From DYHD01 sp964411065 (GTDB lineage Bacteria; Nitrospirota; Thermodesulfovibrionia; Thermodesulfovibrionales; Dissulfurispiraceae), in the NCBI GenBank assembly GCA_964411065.1, contig CAYPJO010000051.1, forward strand, positions 1-13,298: a DNA stretch of 13,298 nt, written 5' to 3'. Of the stretch, positions 6,017 through 13,062 are shown in pieces (positions within the stretch are counted from its first letter, which is position 1; every line of letters starts with the position of its first letter). Position numbers and translations under genes: made by a program. The notes beneath the pieces were generated by a model. It searched no databases and was not told the origin of the DNA. It saw only the letters and a list, made by a program, of their open reading frames with translations.

Positions 6017-7245
6017 TGAAAAGGGTATTGGTAACTGGTATTGGTGCCGTTACACCTTTAGGCTCTGATTTTCATAGCTCCTGGTCAGCAGTTAAAAAGG
6101 GGCTTCCTGGAATTGCTCAGATTAGCCGCTTTGACCCAGGCTCTTTGCCATGGAGAGTGGCAGGGGAGATTAAGTCTTTTGAACCACCTTACCTTTTAAG
6201 TCAAAAGGAGTTGAGGACAACCGATCCTTTTGTTCAATATGCCCTTTCTGCAGCGATGATGGCTTCTTTGGATGCTGGTATAGATATCAACCGTGAATTC
6301 TATCCTGATTCGGGAGTAATTATTGGGTCAAGTAGAGGTGGTATAAGTACCATTGAAAGGGAACTCAAAAGATTTTACAGTAAAAGTGTTTCAAATAACT
6401 TTAAATTTTCGCCGTATTTAATGCCTTCCAGTACAATAGGAATTGCTGCATCAATCATTTCTGAGAAATTAAGGATAAAAGGAATATGTTTTGGGATTTC
6501 CTGTGCATGCTCATCAGGGGCTGTTGCTATAGGTGAAGCTTACAGGATTATAAAAGAAGGATATGCTAAAATAATGTTAGCTGGAGGTGCCGATGCGCCT
6601 ATTTGTGAATTGTGTGTTATTGGATATGGAAGTTCTGGTGCTCTGTCTAAGAGAGCAGATTATACTGCCAGCAGGCCCTTTGCTAAAAGTAGAGATGGTT
6701 TTGTTTTATCAGAAGGTGCCTCTGTCTTAGTGTTGGAAGAATATGAACATGCTATAAATAGAGATGCTCATGTCTATGGCGAGATAATTGGATATTCAAA
6801 TAGAACAGACGCACACCATATAACGCGCCCCTATTTAGAAGGGGAAATAGATACTATTGAATTGGCTTTAAAACAAGCAAAAATTAGCCCCGAGGAGGTA
6901 GATTGTGTAAGTGCCCATGCTACCTCTACCCCCTTGGGTGATCTTACAGAAGCTGAAGCGATAAAGAGAGTTTTTAGGGCTAACCATAATATTACTATTA
7001 CTGCTATCAAATCCTTGAGCGGTCATATGCTTGCTGCTTCTGGCGCTTTTGAGATTGCTTGTGCCCTGATGAGTATCAAAGAGGGTTTAATTCCACCTAC
7101 TATAAATCTATTTGATAAAGATCCTTTTTGTGATATAGAGGTTAATACAAAGCTAAGAAGCGTGCCTATTGAAATAGTTTTGACTAATTCTTTTGGTTTC
7201 GGTGGCATAAACGCTGTGTTGATTATGAGAAAGTTTTCAGAATAA
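6016..7245 (+). CDS. Beta-ketoacyl-ACP synthase, FabF (KAS II)-like
   Basis: 409 aa, typical length. Condensing enzyme of type II fatty acid synthesis that joins malonyl-ACP to an acyl-enzyme. The thiolase fold is complete: N-terminus MKRVLVTGIGAVTPLG, nucleophile in SCACSSG (Cys165), His301 in HATSTPLGD, Lys332 and His337 in KSLSGHMLAASGA, and the GFGGINA glycine-rich end (395-400). The Cys-His-His set makes it an elongating KAS, not a KASIII or a chain-length factor. The ATG is fixed by homology of the N-terminus. No other fab gene is adjacent: it is monocistronic in this window, and the next gene is convergent only 8 bp away. The candidate BirA operator at its promoter suggests a role tied to biotin, such as pimeloyl precursor synthesis, rather than bulk membrane lipid synthesis. 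That part is inference. Confidence 0.93.
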   Translation: MKRVLVTGIGAVTPLGSDFHSSWSAVKKGLPGIAQISRFDPGSLPWRVAGEIKSFEPPYLLSQKELRTTDPFVQYALSAAMMASLDAGIDINREFYPDSGVIIGSSRGGISTIERELKRFYSKSVSNNFKFSPYLMPSSTIGIAASIISEKLRIKGICFGISCACSSGAVAIGEAYRIIKEGYAKIMLAGGADAPICELCVIGYGSSGALSKRADYTASRPFAKSRDGFVLSEGASVLVLEEYEHAINRDAHVYGEIIGYSNRTDAHHITRPYLEGEIDTIELALKQAKISPEEVDCVSAHATSTPLGDLTEAEAIKRVFRANHNITITAIKSLSGHMLAASGAFEIACALMSIKEGLIPPTINLFDKDPFCDIEVNTKLRSVPIEIVLTNSFGFGGINAVLIMRKFSE

Positions 7246-7253
7246 CTTATTTA

Positions 7254-8375
7254 TTATTTAATTTCTCTCAATTGATATTGTCTTTTACCAAGTCCTAATC
7301 TTTCGGCCTCTTCTATTTGGATTATGTAAGGCCTTTTATGTAAGGAATATAAAACATCGTCCCCCGGCCTTATTTTTTCATCCGAAGCAAGCGACGATGG
7401 CAAGGGAGCTTCTTTCAGCAATAAATCAATACTTGCTTGCTCGATTGCAACGATGTCATCGGAGATCAGTATTCCTATATCCTGGATTACAGGTACATCA
7501 GCTGCGGGCATGCAGTCACATTCAGGCTGAATTTCACTAAGAAAGTTTATGTAGATAACCTTAGATTTTTTGAAAGTACTCAGAACTGCTTTTGCAGCCT
7601 CTGCAAGGGATTTCATAAATAAAATATCATCACCTGGTAAAGTGAGCCCTCCTTCAGGGCAAACTCGTGCACATCTCCCACATCTCCAACATTTATCATC
7701 ATCATAACTGAATCTGTTATCTTTGAAATCAATGCAGTCTAAAGGACAGATTTCTTTACATTGTAAGCAAAGGGTGCATTTTTCTTCATCCCAGATTAGT
7801 TTACCCTCACCGATTGTGTGCATAGCTCCTCTACCACATTTCCAACCACAGTGACGGTGGGTTCCGCTAACCGCACCCATAGCCAGATTTTTGATAGCTC
7901 CACCATAGCCGGCATTTATGTGACCCTTTACATGGGAGCATACAACCATGGCTGGCACATCGTATATCAAGGTAGCCACTGCTATCTCACCAAGTATATC
8001 TCCTGCTTTGACTAATATGTTATCATTCCCATAAAGTCCGTCAGCAAGCACAACAGGGGCGCCAACTGATAAATGATTGATGCCATTTTGATTTGCCACT
8101 TCTAAATAATCCAGCCCCTTTATTCTTACTGTATCTGTAACGAAAGGTTTAGCGCCTATGGATTTTAGTTTTTCAACAACTTTTCTAAGAAAGACAGGTC
8201 TGATAATTCTATGAGCGCCTTCTGAGCCAAAGTGTGTTTTTATTGCAACCCATTCATTTTTATCAAAATACCTTGTAAGGTTTATCTCATCGATCAATCT
8301 TTCAAGTTTACCAGGCATGCTATCCTCAAATCTCCATTTAGAGACCCTTGCTGAAGCAAAATATACCAAAGACAT
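7254..8375 (-). CDS. DUF362 family protein with two [4Fe-4S] ferredoxin motifs
   Basis: 373 aa from the start chosen here. The N-terminal DUF362 domain (about 1-190) shows VAIKTHFGSEGAHRIIRP, KPFVTDTVRIKG, VVCSHVKGHINAGYGGAIKN and CGWKCGRG. Two ferredoxin motifs follow: C200, C203, C206, C210 (CTLCLQCKEICP) and C229, C232, C235, C239 (CWRCGRCARVCP). A C-terminal region with QPECDCMPAADVPVIQDIGI returns to the DUF362 fold. The family is described as an uncharacterised Fe-S centre protein, common in anaerobes; substrate and partner are unknown. The frame is open to 8414, but the ATG at 8375 has a strong Shine-Dalgarno and gives MSLVYFASARV, the usual family start, whereas the longer form would overlap the cyclophilin. 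It lies 22 bp downstream of the cyclophilin, so they are probably co-transcribed. There is no signal peptide. Confidence 0.9.
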   Translation of the reverse strand: MSLVYFASARVSKWRFEDSMPGKLERLIDEINLTRYFDKNEWVAIKTHFGSEGAHRIIRPVFLRKVVEKLKSIGAKPFVTDTVRIKGLDYLEVANQNGINHLSVGAPVVLADGLYGNDNILVKAGDILGEIAVATLIYDVPAMVVCSHVKGHINAGYGGAIKNLAMGAVSGTHRHCGWKCGRGAMHTIGEGKLIWDEEKCTLCLQCKEICPLDCIDFKDNRFSYDDDKCWRCGRCARVCPEGGLTLPGDDILFMKSLAEAAKAVLSTFKKSKVIYINFLSEIQPECDCMPAADVPVIQDIGILISDDIVAIEQASIDLLLKEAPLPSSLASDEKIRPGDDVLYSLHKRPYIIQIEEAERLGLGKRQYQLREIK

Positions 8376-8379
8376 AGCT

Positions 8380-8387
8380 ATCTCCCT
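8380..8387 (-). promoter_or_regulatory. Ribosome binding site fixing the DUF362 start
   Basis: The minus strand reads AGGGAGAT here, with the GGGAG core ending 6 nt before the ATG at 8375. No such site precedes the upstream in-frame ATG at 8414, so the shorter protein is preferred. Confidence 0.8.
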
Positions 8388-8397
8388 AAAAAGAGTA

Positions 8398-8997
8398 TTA
8401 TTTATTTTTCTCAATTATTTTAACTTTCATCTCAATCCTTTCTAAAGGATTATCTCGGTTATCTCTTGGCTGATTTACTATTTTATCCACAACATCCATA
8501 CCAGATATGACCTCACCAAAAACGGTGTATTTTTTATCGAGAAAGAAAGAGTCTGCAACGCATATAAAGAATTGAGACCCTGCACTATCAGGATGACTTG
8601 CCCTTGCCATAGATAGGGTTCCTCTTTTATGGGGTTTTTCGTTGAACTCAGCCTTTAATGTGTACCCTGGACCACCCATGCCATGTAAGGATCTATCAGG
8701 ATTCTTAGAGTTGGGATCACCACCTTGTATCATGAAACCAGGTATTACACGATGAAAGGTTGTTCCATCATAGAATCCCTTTTTACCTAATTCAATGAAA
8801 TTTTTTACATGGTTTGGTGCCACTTCGGGAAAAAACTTTAGTTCAATATTCCCAAATTTCGTCTCAATGATTGCTCTTGTTTCAGACATACTCTTTATAT
8901 CCTCCTTAGTAAATGGAAGTTTTTTAATTTCCGAAATAGCAGTTAAAGGTAGCAAAATTAGAAGAAAGATACTGAATAAGATCGTATAATGTTTCAT
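8398..8997 (-). CDS. Exported cyclophilin-type peptidyl-prolyl cis-trans isomerase
   Basis: 199 aa. Residues 1-22 form a signal peptide (KHY, then TILFSIFLLILLPLTA, likely cleavage after AIS), so it acts in the periplasm on proline bonds of exported proteins. The cyclophilin domain (about 41-196) has FHRVIPGFMIQGGD (81-94, catalytic Arg83), the loop GMGGPGYTLKAEF, SAGSQFFI (138-145) and LDKKYTVFGEV, where the Trp of cyclosporin-sensitive eukaryotic forms is absent, as usual in bacteria. The ATG at 8997 is preceded by GAGG with 8-nt spacing. It is the first gene of a unit with the DUF362 protein; no functional link between the two is known to me. It is closer to PpiA-type periplasmic enzymes than to cytosolic PpiB because of the leader. 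Confidence 0.94.
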   Translation of the reverse strand: MKHYTILFSIFLLILLPLTAISEIKKLPFTKEDIKSMSETRAIIETKFGNIELKFFPEVAPNHVKNFIELGKKGFYDGTTFHRVIPGFMIQGGDPNSKNPDRSLHGMGGPGYTLKAEFNEKPHKRGTLSMARASHPDSAGSQFFICVADSFFLDKKYTVFGEVISGMDVVDKIVNQPRDNRDNPLERIEMKVKIIEKNK

Positions 8998-9036
8998 AGT
9001 TTCATCCTCGATTAAATATTTTTGTGTATAAAATAA

Positions 9037-9064
9037 AATATACCATTTTTCTTGCAGATTTGAA
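9037..9064 (-). promoter_or_regulatory. Probable promoter of the cyclophilin/DUF362 unit
   Basis: On the minus strand: -35 TTCAAA (9059-9064), 16-bp spacer, extended -10 TGG-TATATT (hexamer 9037-9042). This predicts a leader of about 30 nt before the ATG at 8997. Confidence 0.45.
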
Positions 9065-9088
9065 TAACTTTCTAGTCAACAATGGAGC

Positions 9089-9117
9089 TTTGTAATCTTT
9101 ATTTTGTAATCTTTATT
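9089..9117. repeat. Two tandem copies of a 14-bp unit
   Basis: TTTGTAATCTTTAT occurs at 9089-9102 and again at 9103-9116, a perfect duplication whose next base also matches. It lies between the cyclophilin promoter and the decayed integrase, and is probably a slippage-type duplication at the edge of the accessory region. Confidence 0.8.
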
Positions 9118-9144
9118 AAGAAAGGCTAAGATTAGTGATTTTAT

Positions 9145-9317
9145 GTCAACACCTTAAGGCTAACCTTTGAAGTTACTCGGTGATGGTAGGAGTTAATATC
9201 ACGACTGTATCAAAGCCATTAGGACACAAGAGCGCAACCGTGACCTTAAGATATGTTCATTTAGCACTTTCTCACAAGGTTGAAGCGGTAAAGGTGTTTG
9301 ATAATGATATAGGATAA
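9145..9317 (+). pseudogene. Decayed tyrosine recombinase (phage-type integrase), C-terminal remnant
   Basis: From 9171 to 9317 one plus-strand frame reads through SYSVMVGVNITTVSK, then PLGHKSATVTLRYVHLALSH and KVEAVKVFDNDIG, then a stop. This is the C-terminal active-site region of tyrosine recombinases: the GH box (LLGHKS, here PLGHKS), the nucleophile Tyr in TLRYVHL and the following helix. One frame over, 9145-9168 gives VNTLRLTF, matching the HxLRHTF box with its catalytic Arg but with His residues replaced. A single net base loss joins the two. Everything upstream is missing. The fragment ends 61 bp from the 3' end of tRNA-Val, the usual insertion side for such integrases, which points to a degraded integrative element. 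Confidence 0.8.
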
Positions 9318-9378
9318 AAGTCAATTATACAATTTTGGAATTAGCTGAATGGAGAAATCTCATAAACCTTTGAAAATA

Positions 9379-9453
9379 TGGTAGGCGCGAGGGGGATTGA
9401 ACCCCTGACCTCTTCCGCGTCAAGGAAGCGCTCTCCCACTGAGCTACGCGCCT
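9379..9453 (-). tRNA. tRNA-Val (anticodon GAC)
   Basis: 75 nt including an encoded CCA (complement of 9379-9381). The cloverleaf folds cleanly: acceptor AGGCGCG/CGCGCCT, D arm GCTC-AGTGGGA-GAGC, anticodon arm CTTCC-TTGACGC-GGAAG with GAC at 34-36, variable AGGTC and T arm AGGGG-TTCAATC-CCCCT. All stems are fully paired. Confidence 0.96.
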
Positions 9454-9462
9454 TTTAAGAAT

Positions 9463-9490
9463 AAGATATAATTGAAAAGATATAATTGTA
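9463..9490. repeat. Tandem 14-bp duplication in the tRNA-Val leader
   Basis: AAGATATAATTGAA (9463-9476) is followed by AAGATATAATTGTA (9477-9490) and a partial third copy (AGATATT). It lies between the tRNA-Val promoter and the mature tRNA, so it lengthens the 5' leader. The period is the same 14 bp as the duplication at 9089-9116, with a different sequence. Confidence 0.75.
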
Positions 9491-9498
9491 AGATATTA

Positions 9499-9528
9499 AT
9501 TAAAACTAACTTTTGGTAATTTTGTCAA
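9499..9528 (-). promoter_or_regulatory. tRNA-Val promoter
   Basis: On the minus strand: perfect -35 TTGACA (9523-9528), 18-bp spacer, -10 TTTAAT (9499-9504, 5 of 6). The predicted start near 9492 gives a leader of roughly 40 nt before the mature 5' end at 9453. Confidence 0.7.
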
Positions 9529-9609
9529 CTTTTTGCATAAGTCCGAAAAATAGAGATAGACTTTGGCATATCTCTTATTTAGCCTTTTTGAGGCATTTTT
9601 AAAGCCCTC

Positions 9610-9733
9610 TGAAAGAGTGTTTCTATAAAAACATAAATATTAAAGTTAAATATTAAATTAAATATTAAGTTAAATATTAAAGCTAATTAATCTGTCCTCA
9701 AGTGCCAAAAAATTTATCAGAAATACTCTTTCA
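9610..9733. mobile_element. MITE-like element with about 20-bp terminal inverted repeats
   Basis: TGAAAGAGTGTTTCTATAAA (9610-9629) matches the reverse complement of 9713-9733 with one substitution and one single-base indel. The 124-bp element has no coding capacity; its interior is the AT-rich iteron block at 9634-9683. No clear target-site duplication is visible. Size and layout fit a miniature inverted-repeat element, but the termini cannot be tied to an IS family by eye. Alternatively it could be a structured regulatory site. Confidence 0.55.
9634..9683. repeat. Four tandem 12-13-bp AT-rich iterons
   Basis: TAAATATTAAAGT (9634-9646), TAAATATTAAAT (9647-9658), TAAATATTAAGT (9659-9670) and TAAATATTAAAGC (9671-9683). 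The core TAAATATTAA is identical in all four. They lie inside the inverted-repeat element. Confidence 0.85.
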
Positions 9734-9782
9734 AGACGCACCGATCCTTATAGAGTCTTTATTGGCAATCTCTTCTTTCTTG

Positions 9783-10028
9783 TTAGCAGGGTAAGGCTGC
9801 TATCACCCCGGTTCTTTTTATCATCCTTAAGTAATGTTTAAACTTCTCTAAAGTGGTGGCTATTTTTTTAGTATTTATACCATTCCAAAAACGGGGGCAT
9901 ATTAGAGGATAAGCCCTGTTATGACCTGAAAGAGCTGTAGATTCAGTAAGGATTATCCCCTTTTGTTTCTTCTTTTCCTTCTGATATTTTGAGCAATCTC
10001 CCTTTGTTATTAATTTCTTCCCCTTCAT
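9783..10028 (-). pseudogene. N-terminal remnant of a DDE integrase-core transposase
   Basis: About 81 codons from the ATG at 10028, which has a G-rich ribosome site (TTGGGGG); a TTG at 10040 would extend it by four codons. The start reads MKGKKLITKGDCSKYQKEKK, then KQKGIILTESTALSGHNRAY. This resembles the N-terminal recruitment region of IS481-like/integrase-core transposases, where KYQ-A-KKEK-ILDE and GYNR-YA are typical. After RFWNGINTKK the similarity fades and the frame ends at 9783, with none of the catalytic D-D-E region present. It therefore looks like the 5' end of an insertion sequence that has been truncated. The family assignment is tentative, from remembered motifs. Confidence 0.45.
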
Positions 10029-10448
10029 CGTAACCCCCAACCTTTGCTTAAAAAGTCTTAATACTTTTTGGAGTCCCCTTATTTCCGCCTTCCTTGAATG
10101 ATGTCTTCATTCAATAAAGGCTACAGTATTTTATTTAGATTTTTGATCAGGCAATTCGCACCTTTTCATTTATGGTAAAATTCATAGTAAAATTTATCTG
10201 TATTTTTCAATTTGATCTTGAAATTTCATAAGAGTAAGCCGCTAAATGAGTTTTAAGGCCTGTAATCATCTTTATTGTTTTATTGTACAGATATTTTAAC
10301 TGTTTGTCTTTGACGATATTTTTAAAATCCTTTAATAGGAAGACTATTTAATACAGACTCTTTAACCTTTTTTTGAAATGCTGTGCTCTCAACTTAAGAG
10401 TTTTAAATACCTTTAGTCAGATAAAAAACATTAGATTGGAGGAATCTT
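10029..10448. other. Non-coding stretch upstream of the carbonic anhydrase-like gene
   Basis: No recognisable gene. It contains the hairpin at 10094-10114, and a minus-strand open stretch of 46 codons (10207-10347, including KDKQLKYLYNKTIKMITGLK) without a start or known motif. The last 11 bases hold the ribosome site GGAGG (10438-10442) for the gene at 10449. No confident promoter is visible. Confidence 0.4.
10094..10114. other. Perfect 8-bp hairpin
   Basis: TTGAATGA (10094-10101), a 5-nt loop, then TCATTCAA (10107-10114). No T-run follows on either strand, so it is not a standard terminator. It lies about 65 bp upstream of the transposase remnant and could belong to that element's end. Confidence 0.4.
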
Positions 10449-11150
10449 ATGAGAATAATAGAAAGAATAGCTAAAAAATATTTTACTGAAGAGGAATTTA
10501 TTAAATTGAGCAATCAAAAATTAATGAATTTTGGTTTCTCAAAGGCAAACTCTATCGTAGGTGTCTGCCTCTGTAGGGATGAAATATCACAAACTATAAT
10601 AGGTCACATTAAAAACTATTGGGGAGAACCCTTCAATTTTGCCTCACTTGGAGGGATGTATACAGCTGGTAAATTAGGACTAAAAGCCTTTATAAGTCAT
10701 TCTCCTCAAGAAGATGGAATGGAAAGATTTATATTTTATGCGCTCTCTCACATTGGCATAGATGACAGCGGGAATATTGGTATCTGTTCAAGAAAAGGAA
10801 TACAAAAATCCACTGCTTGCGGAGCTCTTGTAGCCTTTCTTAAAGAGCTGTCTGAAGAAACTGTAAAAATTAGATTTGATGAAGATGAAATAGAAGAATC
10901 TTTCCTTAAAAGGAGAATCCTCCGAGAAATGAAATTTGGGCAAATTGTCGATCTTCTTGGGTTAACAGAAATTGTTTCGAAGGTCCTTCATGATGATCTT
11001 GAGTCAACGATTAATAAAGTAGTAGATCAAAGGAAAGCTGTATACGCTATTTTTACAGGTATACAAATCCATGCACCGGAGAGTAATTTTATTGCTCCGA
11101 AAGAATCTTATGTTGTTGCAAATGGCAAGAAGACAAAAATAGTGATTTAA
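10449..11150 (+). CDS. LCIB-like (theta-type) beta-carbonic anhydrase family protein
   Basis: 233 aa, soluble. The sequence matches the LCIB_C_CA family named after the algal CO2-concentrating protein LCIB: FGFSKANSIVGVCLCRDEIS, SLGGMYTAGKLGLKAFISHS, EDGMERFIFYALSHIGIDDS, KSTACGALVAFLKEL and IFTGIQIHAPE. The candidate zinc ligands are Cys42 (in CRDE, with the Arg43/Asp44 pair beside it), His101 (SHIGID) and Cys124 (ACGAL), the Cys-His-Cys order of beta-type carbonic anhydrases. The likely reaction is CO2/bicarbonate interconversion; some family members are inactive, so activity is not proven. A strong GGAGG lies 6 nt before the ATG. The gene is alone on its strand, between transposon remnants and tRNA-Lys, and no carboxysome or transporter gene is seen here. 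Confidence 0.8.
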   Translation: MRIIERIAKKYFTEEEFIKLSNQKLMNFGFSKANSIVGVCLCRDEISQTIIGHIKNYWGEPFNFASLGGMYTAGKLGLKAFISHSPQEDGMERFIFYALSHIGIDDSGNIGICSRKGIQKSTACGALVAFLKELSEETVKIRFDEDEIEESFLKRRILREMKFGQIVDLLGLTEIVSKVLHDDLESTINKVVDQRKAVYAIFTGIQIHAPESNFIAPKESYVVANGKKTKIVI

Positions 11151-11255
11151 GCAATTAGACTGTTAGCCTAGTAATAGACAATCAAAGTAAACTAAGAGCC
11201 TCGATACACAAAATAGAAATTGGTGTAGTTAGATAACGATTAGTTTATATACCGA

Positions 11256-11328
<73 letters not shown>

Positions 11329-11343
11329 GTTTAAAAATATAAT

Positions 11344-11363
11344 GACTTTAAATTACTAAAGTC
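11344..11363 (-). terminator. Weak terminator-like hairpin after argS
   Basis: GACTTTA and TAAAGTC form a 7-bp stem with a 6-nt loop. On the minus strand a T-rich run (ATTATATTTTT) follows, between argS and tRNA-Lys. The stem has only two G-C pairs, so termination would be inefficient, and tRNA-Lys could be reached by read-through. Confidence 0.35.
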
Positions 11364-11379
11364 TTACTATTTTCGTCAA
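11350..11379 (-). promoter_or_regulatory. Possible tRNA-Lys promoter
   Basis: On the minus strand: -35 TTGACG (11374-11379), 18-bp spacer, weak -10 TAATTT (11350-11355). The predicted start is about 15 nt before the mature tRNA. It overlaps the hairpin at 11344-11363. Confidence 0.35.
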
Positions 11380-11442
11380 GCAAAGCAGTAAAAATAGTTC
11401 TAAAATGAATCAAAAATCAGAAGAAATAATTTTTATTATAAA

Positions 11443-13059
11443 TTACATTCTTTCAGGTGCCTTCACTCCAAGTATTTCCAAAGCACTTCTGAGAACAATC
11501 ATTATGCTATAGCAAAGAGCTAATCTCATCTTTGTTAGTTCAAGTTCATCAGATATTACTCTGTATTTTTGATAATAGGTATGAAACATACTTGCTAAAT
11601 CTTGAATATAGAATGTTATACGATGGGGTTCATAGGCAATAGCAGCATTTTTAAAAATTAGTGGGGAAATAAGAACCTTTTTAATTAGCTTGAATTCCTC
11701 ATCGTTGAATAGCTCGGAATTTAAGTTTGCAAAATCGCTGAAATCAATTTGCCCATTCTGTTTATAAAACCTATTAAAGATGCTGTTAATTCGAGCATAA
11801 GCATATTGAACATAGTAAACAGGATTTTCGTGAGATTCCTTCTTGGCATTCTCAACATCTATTTCAAGATGACTGTCATGTCTTCTTGTAAGAAAAATAA
11901 ATTTTGTAGTGTCAGCACCTATTTCATCGATTATCTCTCGTAGCGTAATAAACTCTCCAGCTCTTTTGGACATTTGTATAGGGATACCATTTCGCAAAAG
12001 AGAGACCATTTGTACAAGCAAGATCTTTAATTTTTCAGGAGAATACCCAAAGGACTGGATAACCGCCTTAATTCTTGGTATATAGCCATGATGATCCGCT
12101 CCCCAAATGTTGATAATTTCATCATATCCTCTCTGTATTTTATTACGATGATAAGCTATATCAGAGGCAAAATAAGTAAATTCACCGTCTTTTTTAATTA
12201 TAACTCTATCCTTGTCATCACCAAAAGCTTTCGATTTAAACCATACCGCTCCTTCTTTTTCATAGATACAATGGCTCTCTTTTAATTCCTTTATAGCCAT
12301 TTTTACTTGACCAGATTCAAACAACATTTTTTCGCTCTGCCAACTATCATAGGTAATCCCAAAATCGGCAAGATCTTGCTTAATCTCAGCTAACATCCGT
12401 TTATAAGCAAACTCTGTAATTTCTTCCTCCTTTTCACCAGATTCCAAAAATTCTCTTGCTAAATTATTTATATATTCACCCCTGTAACCATCAGGGGGAA
12501 ATTCAGCCTCTAAACCTATCAATTCTCTATAACGAGCTTCTACTGAGAGTCCTAATAACTTTATTTGTCTTCCAGCATCGTTTATATAATACTCCTTCTC
12601 AACTTTATAACCGACAGCATGTAATAGATTAGCCAAAGCGGACCCTAAAGCTGCTCCTCTTCCATGTCCTAAATGTAGAGGCCCTGTAGGATTAGCACTT
12701 ACAAATTCTATCTGAACTCTTTTTCCTCTGCCGATATCTTCAAAAAGATATTTTTTACCCTCATGAATGAGTTTTTTAAGTTCATTTATGAGAAAATCCC
12801 TACGGAAAGTAAAATTAATATATCCTGGTCCAGCTATTTCGATTCGCTCAAAAATATCACTTTTATCTATCCTTTGTACTATCTCTGTAGCTATTATTTT
12901 TGGAGATTTTTTTAGGTCTCTTGCTAGTCTCATAGCTATAGGAGTAGCAAAATCTCCAAAACTCTCTTCTGGTGGTATTTCAATATCTAAACTATTTTCG
13001 ATAGGCTTATAAAAATCACACAATGACTTGTTAAGAATTTCCTTTAGTATCTTCTCCAT
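11443..13059 (-). CDS. argS: Arginyl-tRNA synthetase
   Basis: 538 aa class I synthetase that charges tRNA-Arg in the cytoplasm. The N-terminal Arg-specific add-on domain (about 1-85) includes PPEESFGDFATPIAMRLAR. The catalytic domain has SANPTGPLHLGHGRG (121-135, the HIGH motif as HLGH at 129-132), then GADHHGYIPRIKA, and the KMSK-type loop QMSKRAG (362-368). The C-terminal DALR anticodon-binding helical domain ends in the typical LGVKAPERM. It is slightly shorter than many ArgRS (550-590 aa), but all signature elements are there. The ATG follows the stop codon of the upstream RAM-domain gene by 3 bp with no separate Shine-Dalgarno, so the two are co-transcribed and probably translationally coupled. 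Confidence 0.98.
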   Translation of the reverse strand: MEKILKEILNKSLCDFYKPIENSLDIEIPPEESFGDFATPIAMRLARDLKKSPKIIATEIVQRIDKSDIFERIEIAGPGYINFTFRRDFLINELKKLIHEGKKYLFEDIGRGKRVQIEFVSANPTGPLHLGHGRGAALGSALANLLHAVGYKVEKEYYINDAGRQIKLLGLSVEARYRELIGLEAEFPPDGYRGEYINNLAREFLESGEKEEEITEFAYKRMLAEIKQDLADFGITYDSWQSEKMLFESGQVKMAIKELKESHCIYEKEGAVWFKSKAFGDDKDRVIIKKDGEFTYFASDIAYHRNKIQRGYDEIINIWGADHHGYIPRIKAVIQSFGYSPEKLKILLVQMVSLLRNGIPIQMSKRAGEFITLREIIDEIGADTTKFIFLTRRHDSHLEIDVENAKKESHENPVYYVQYAYARINSIFNRFYKQNGQIDFSDFANLNSELFNDEEFKLIKKVLISPLIFKNAAIAYEPHRITFYIQDLASMFHTYYQKYRVISDELELTKMRLALCYSIMIVLRSALEILGVKAPERM

Positions 13060-13062
13060 AGT

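Noticed and set aside
8376..8414. Longer N-terminus for the DUF362 protein
   Set aside because: It would overlap the cyclophilin end and lacks a ribosome site, while the ATG at 8375 has a strong one and the typical family start.
9581..9597. GCCT-TTTTG-AGGC followed by ATTTTT as an intrinsic terminator
   Set aside because: The 4-bp stem is too short, and no gene ends nearby on the plus strand.
9634..9683. CRISPR array
   Set aside because: The repeats are contiguous 12-13-bp units with no spacers.
10207..10347. 46-codon minus-strand open stretch (KDKQLKYLYNKTIKMITGLK)
   Set aside because: No start codon at its head, no known motif, and AT-rich sequence readily yields lysine-rich open stretches; might be transposon debris.
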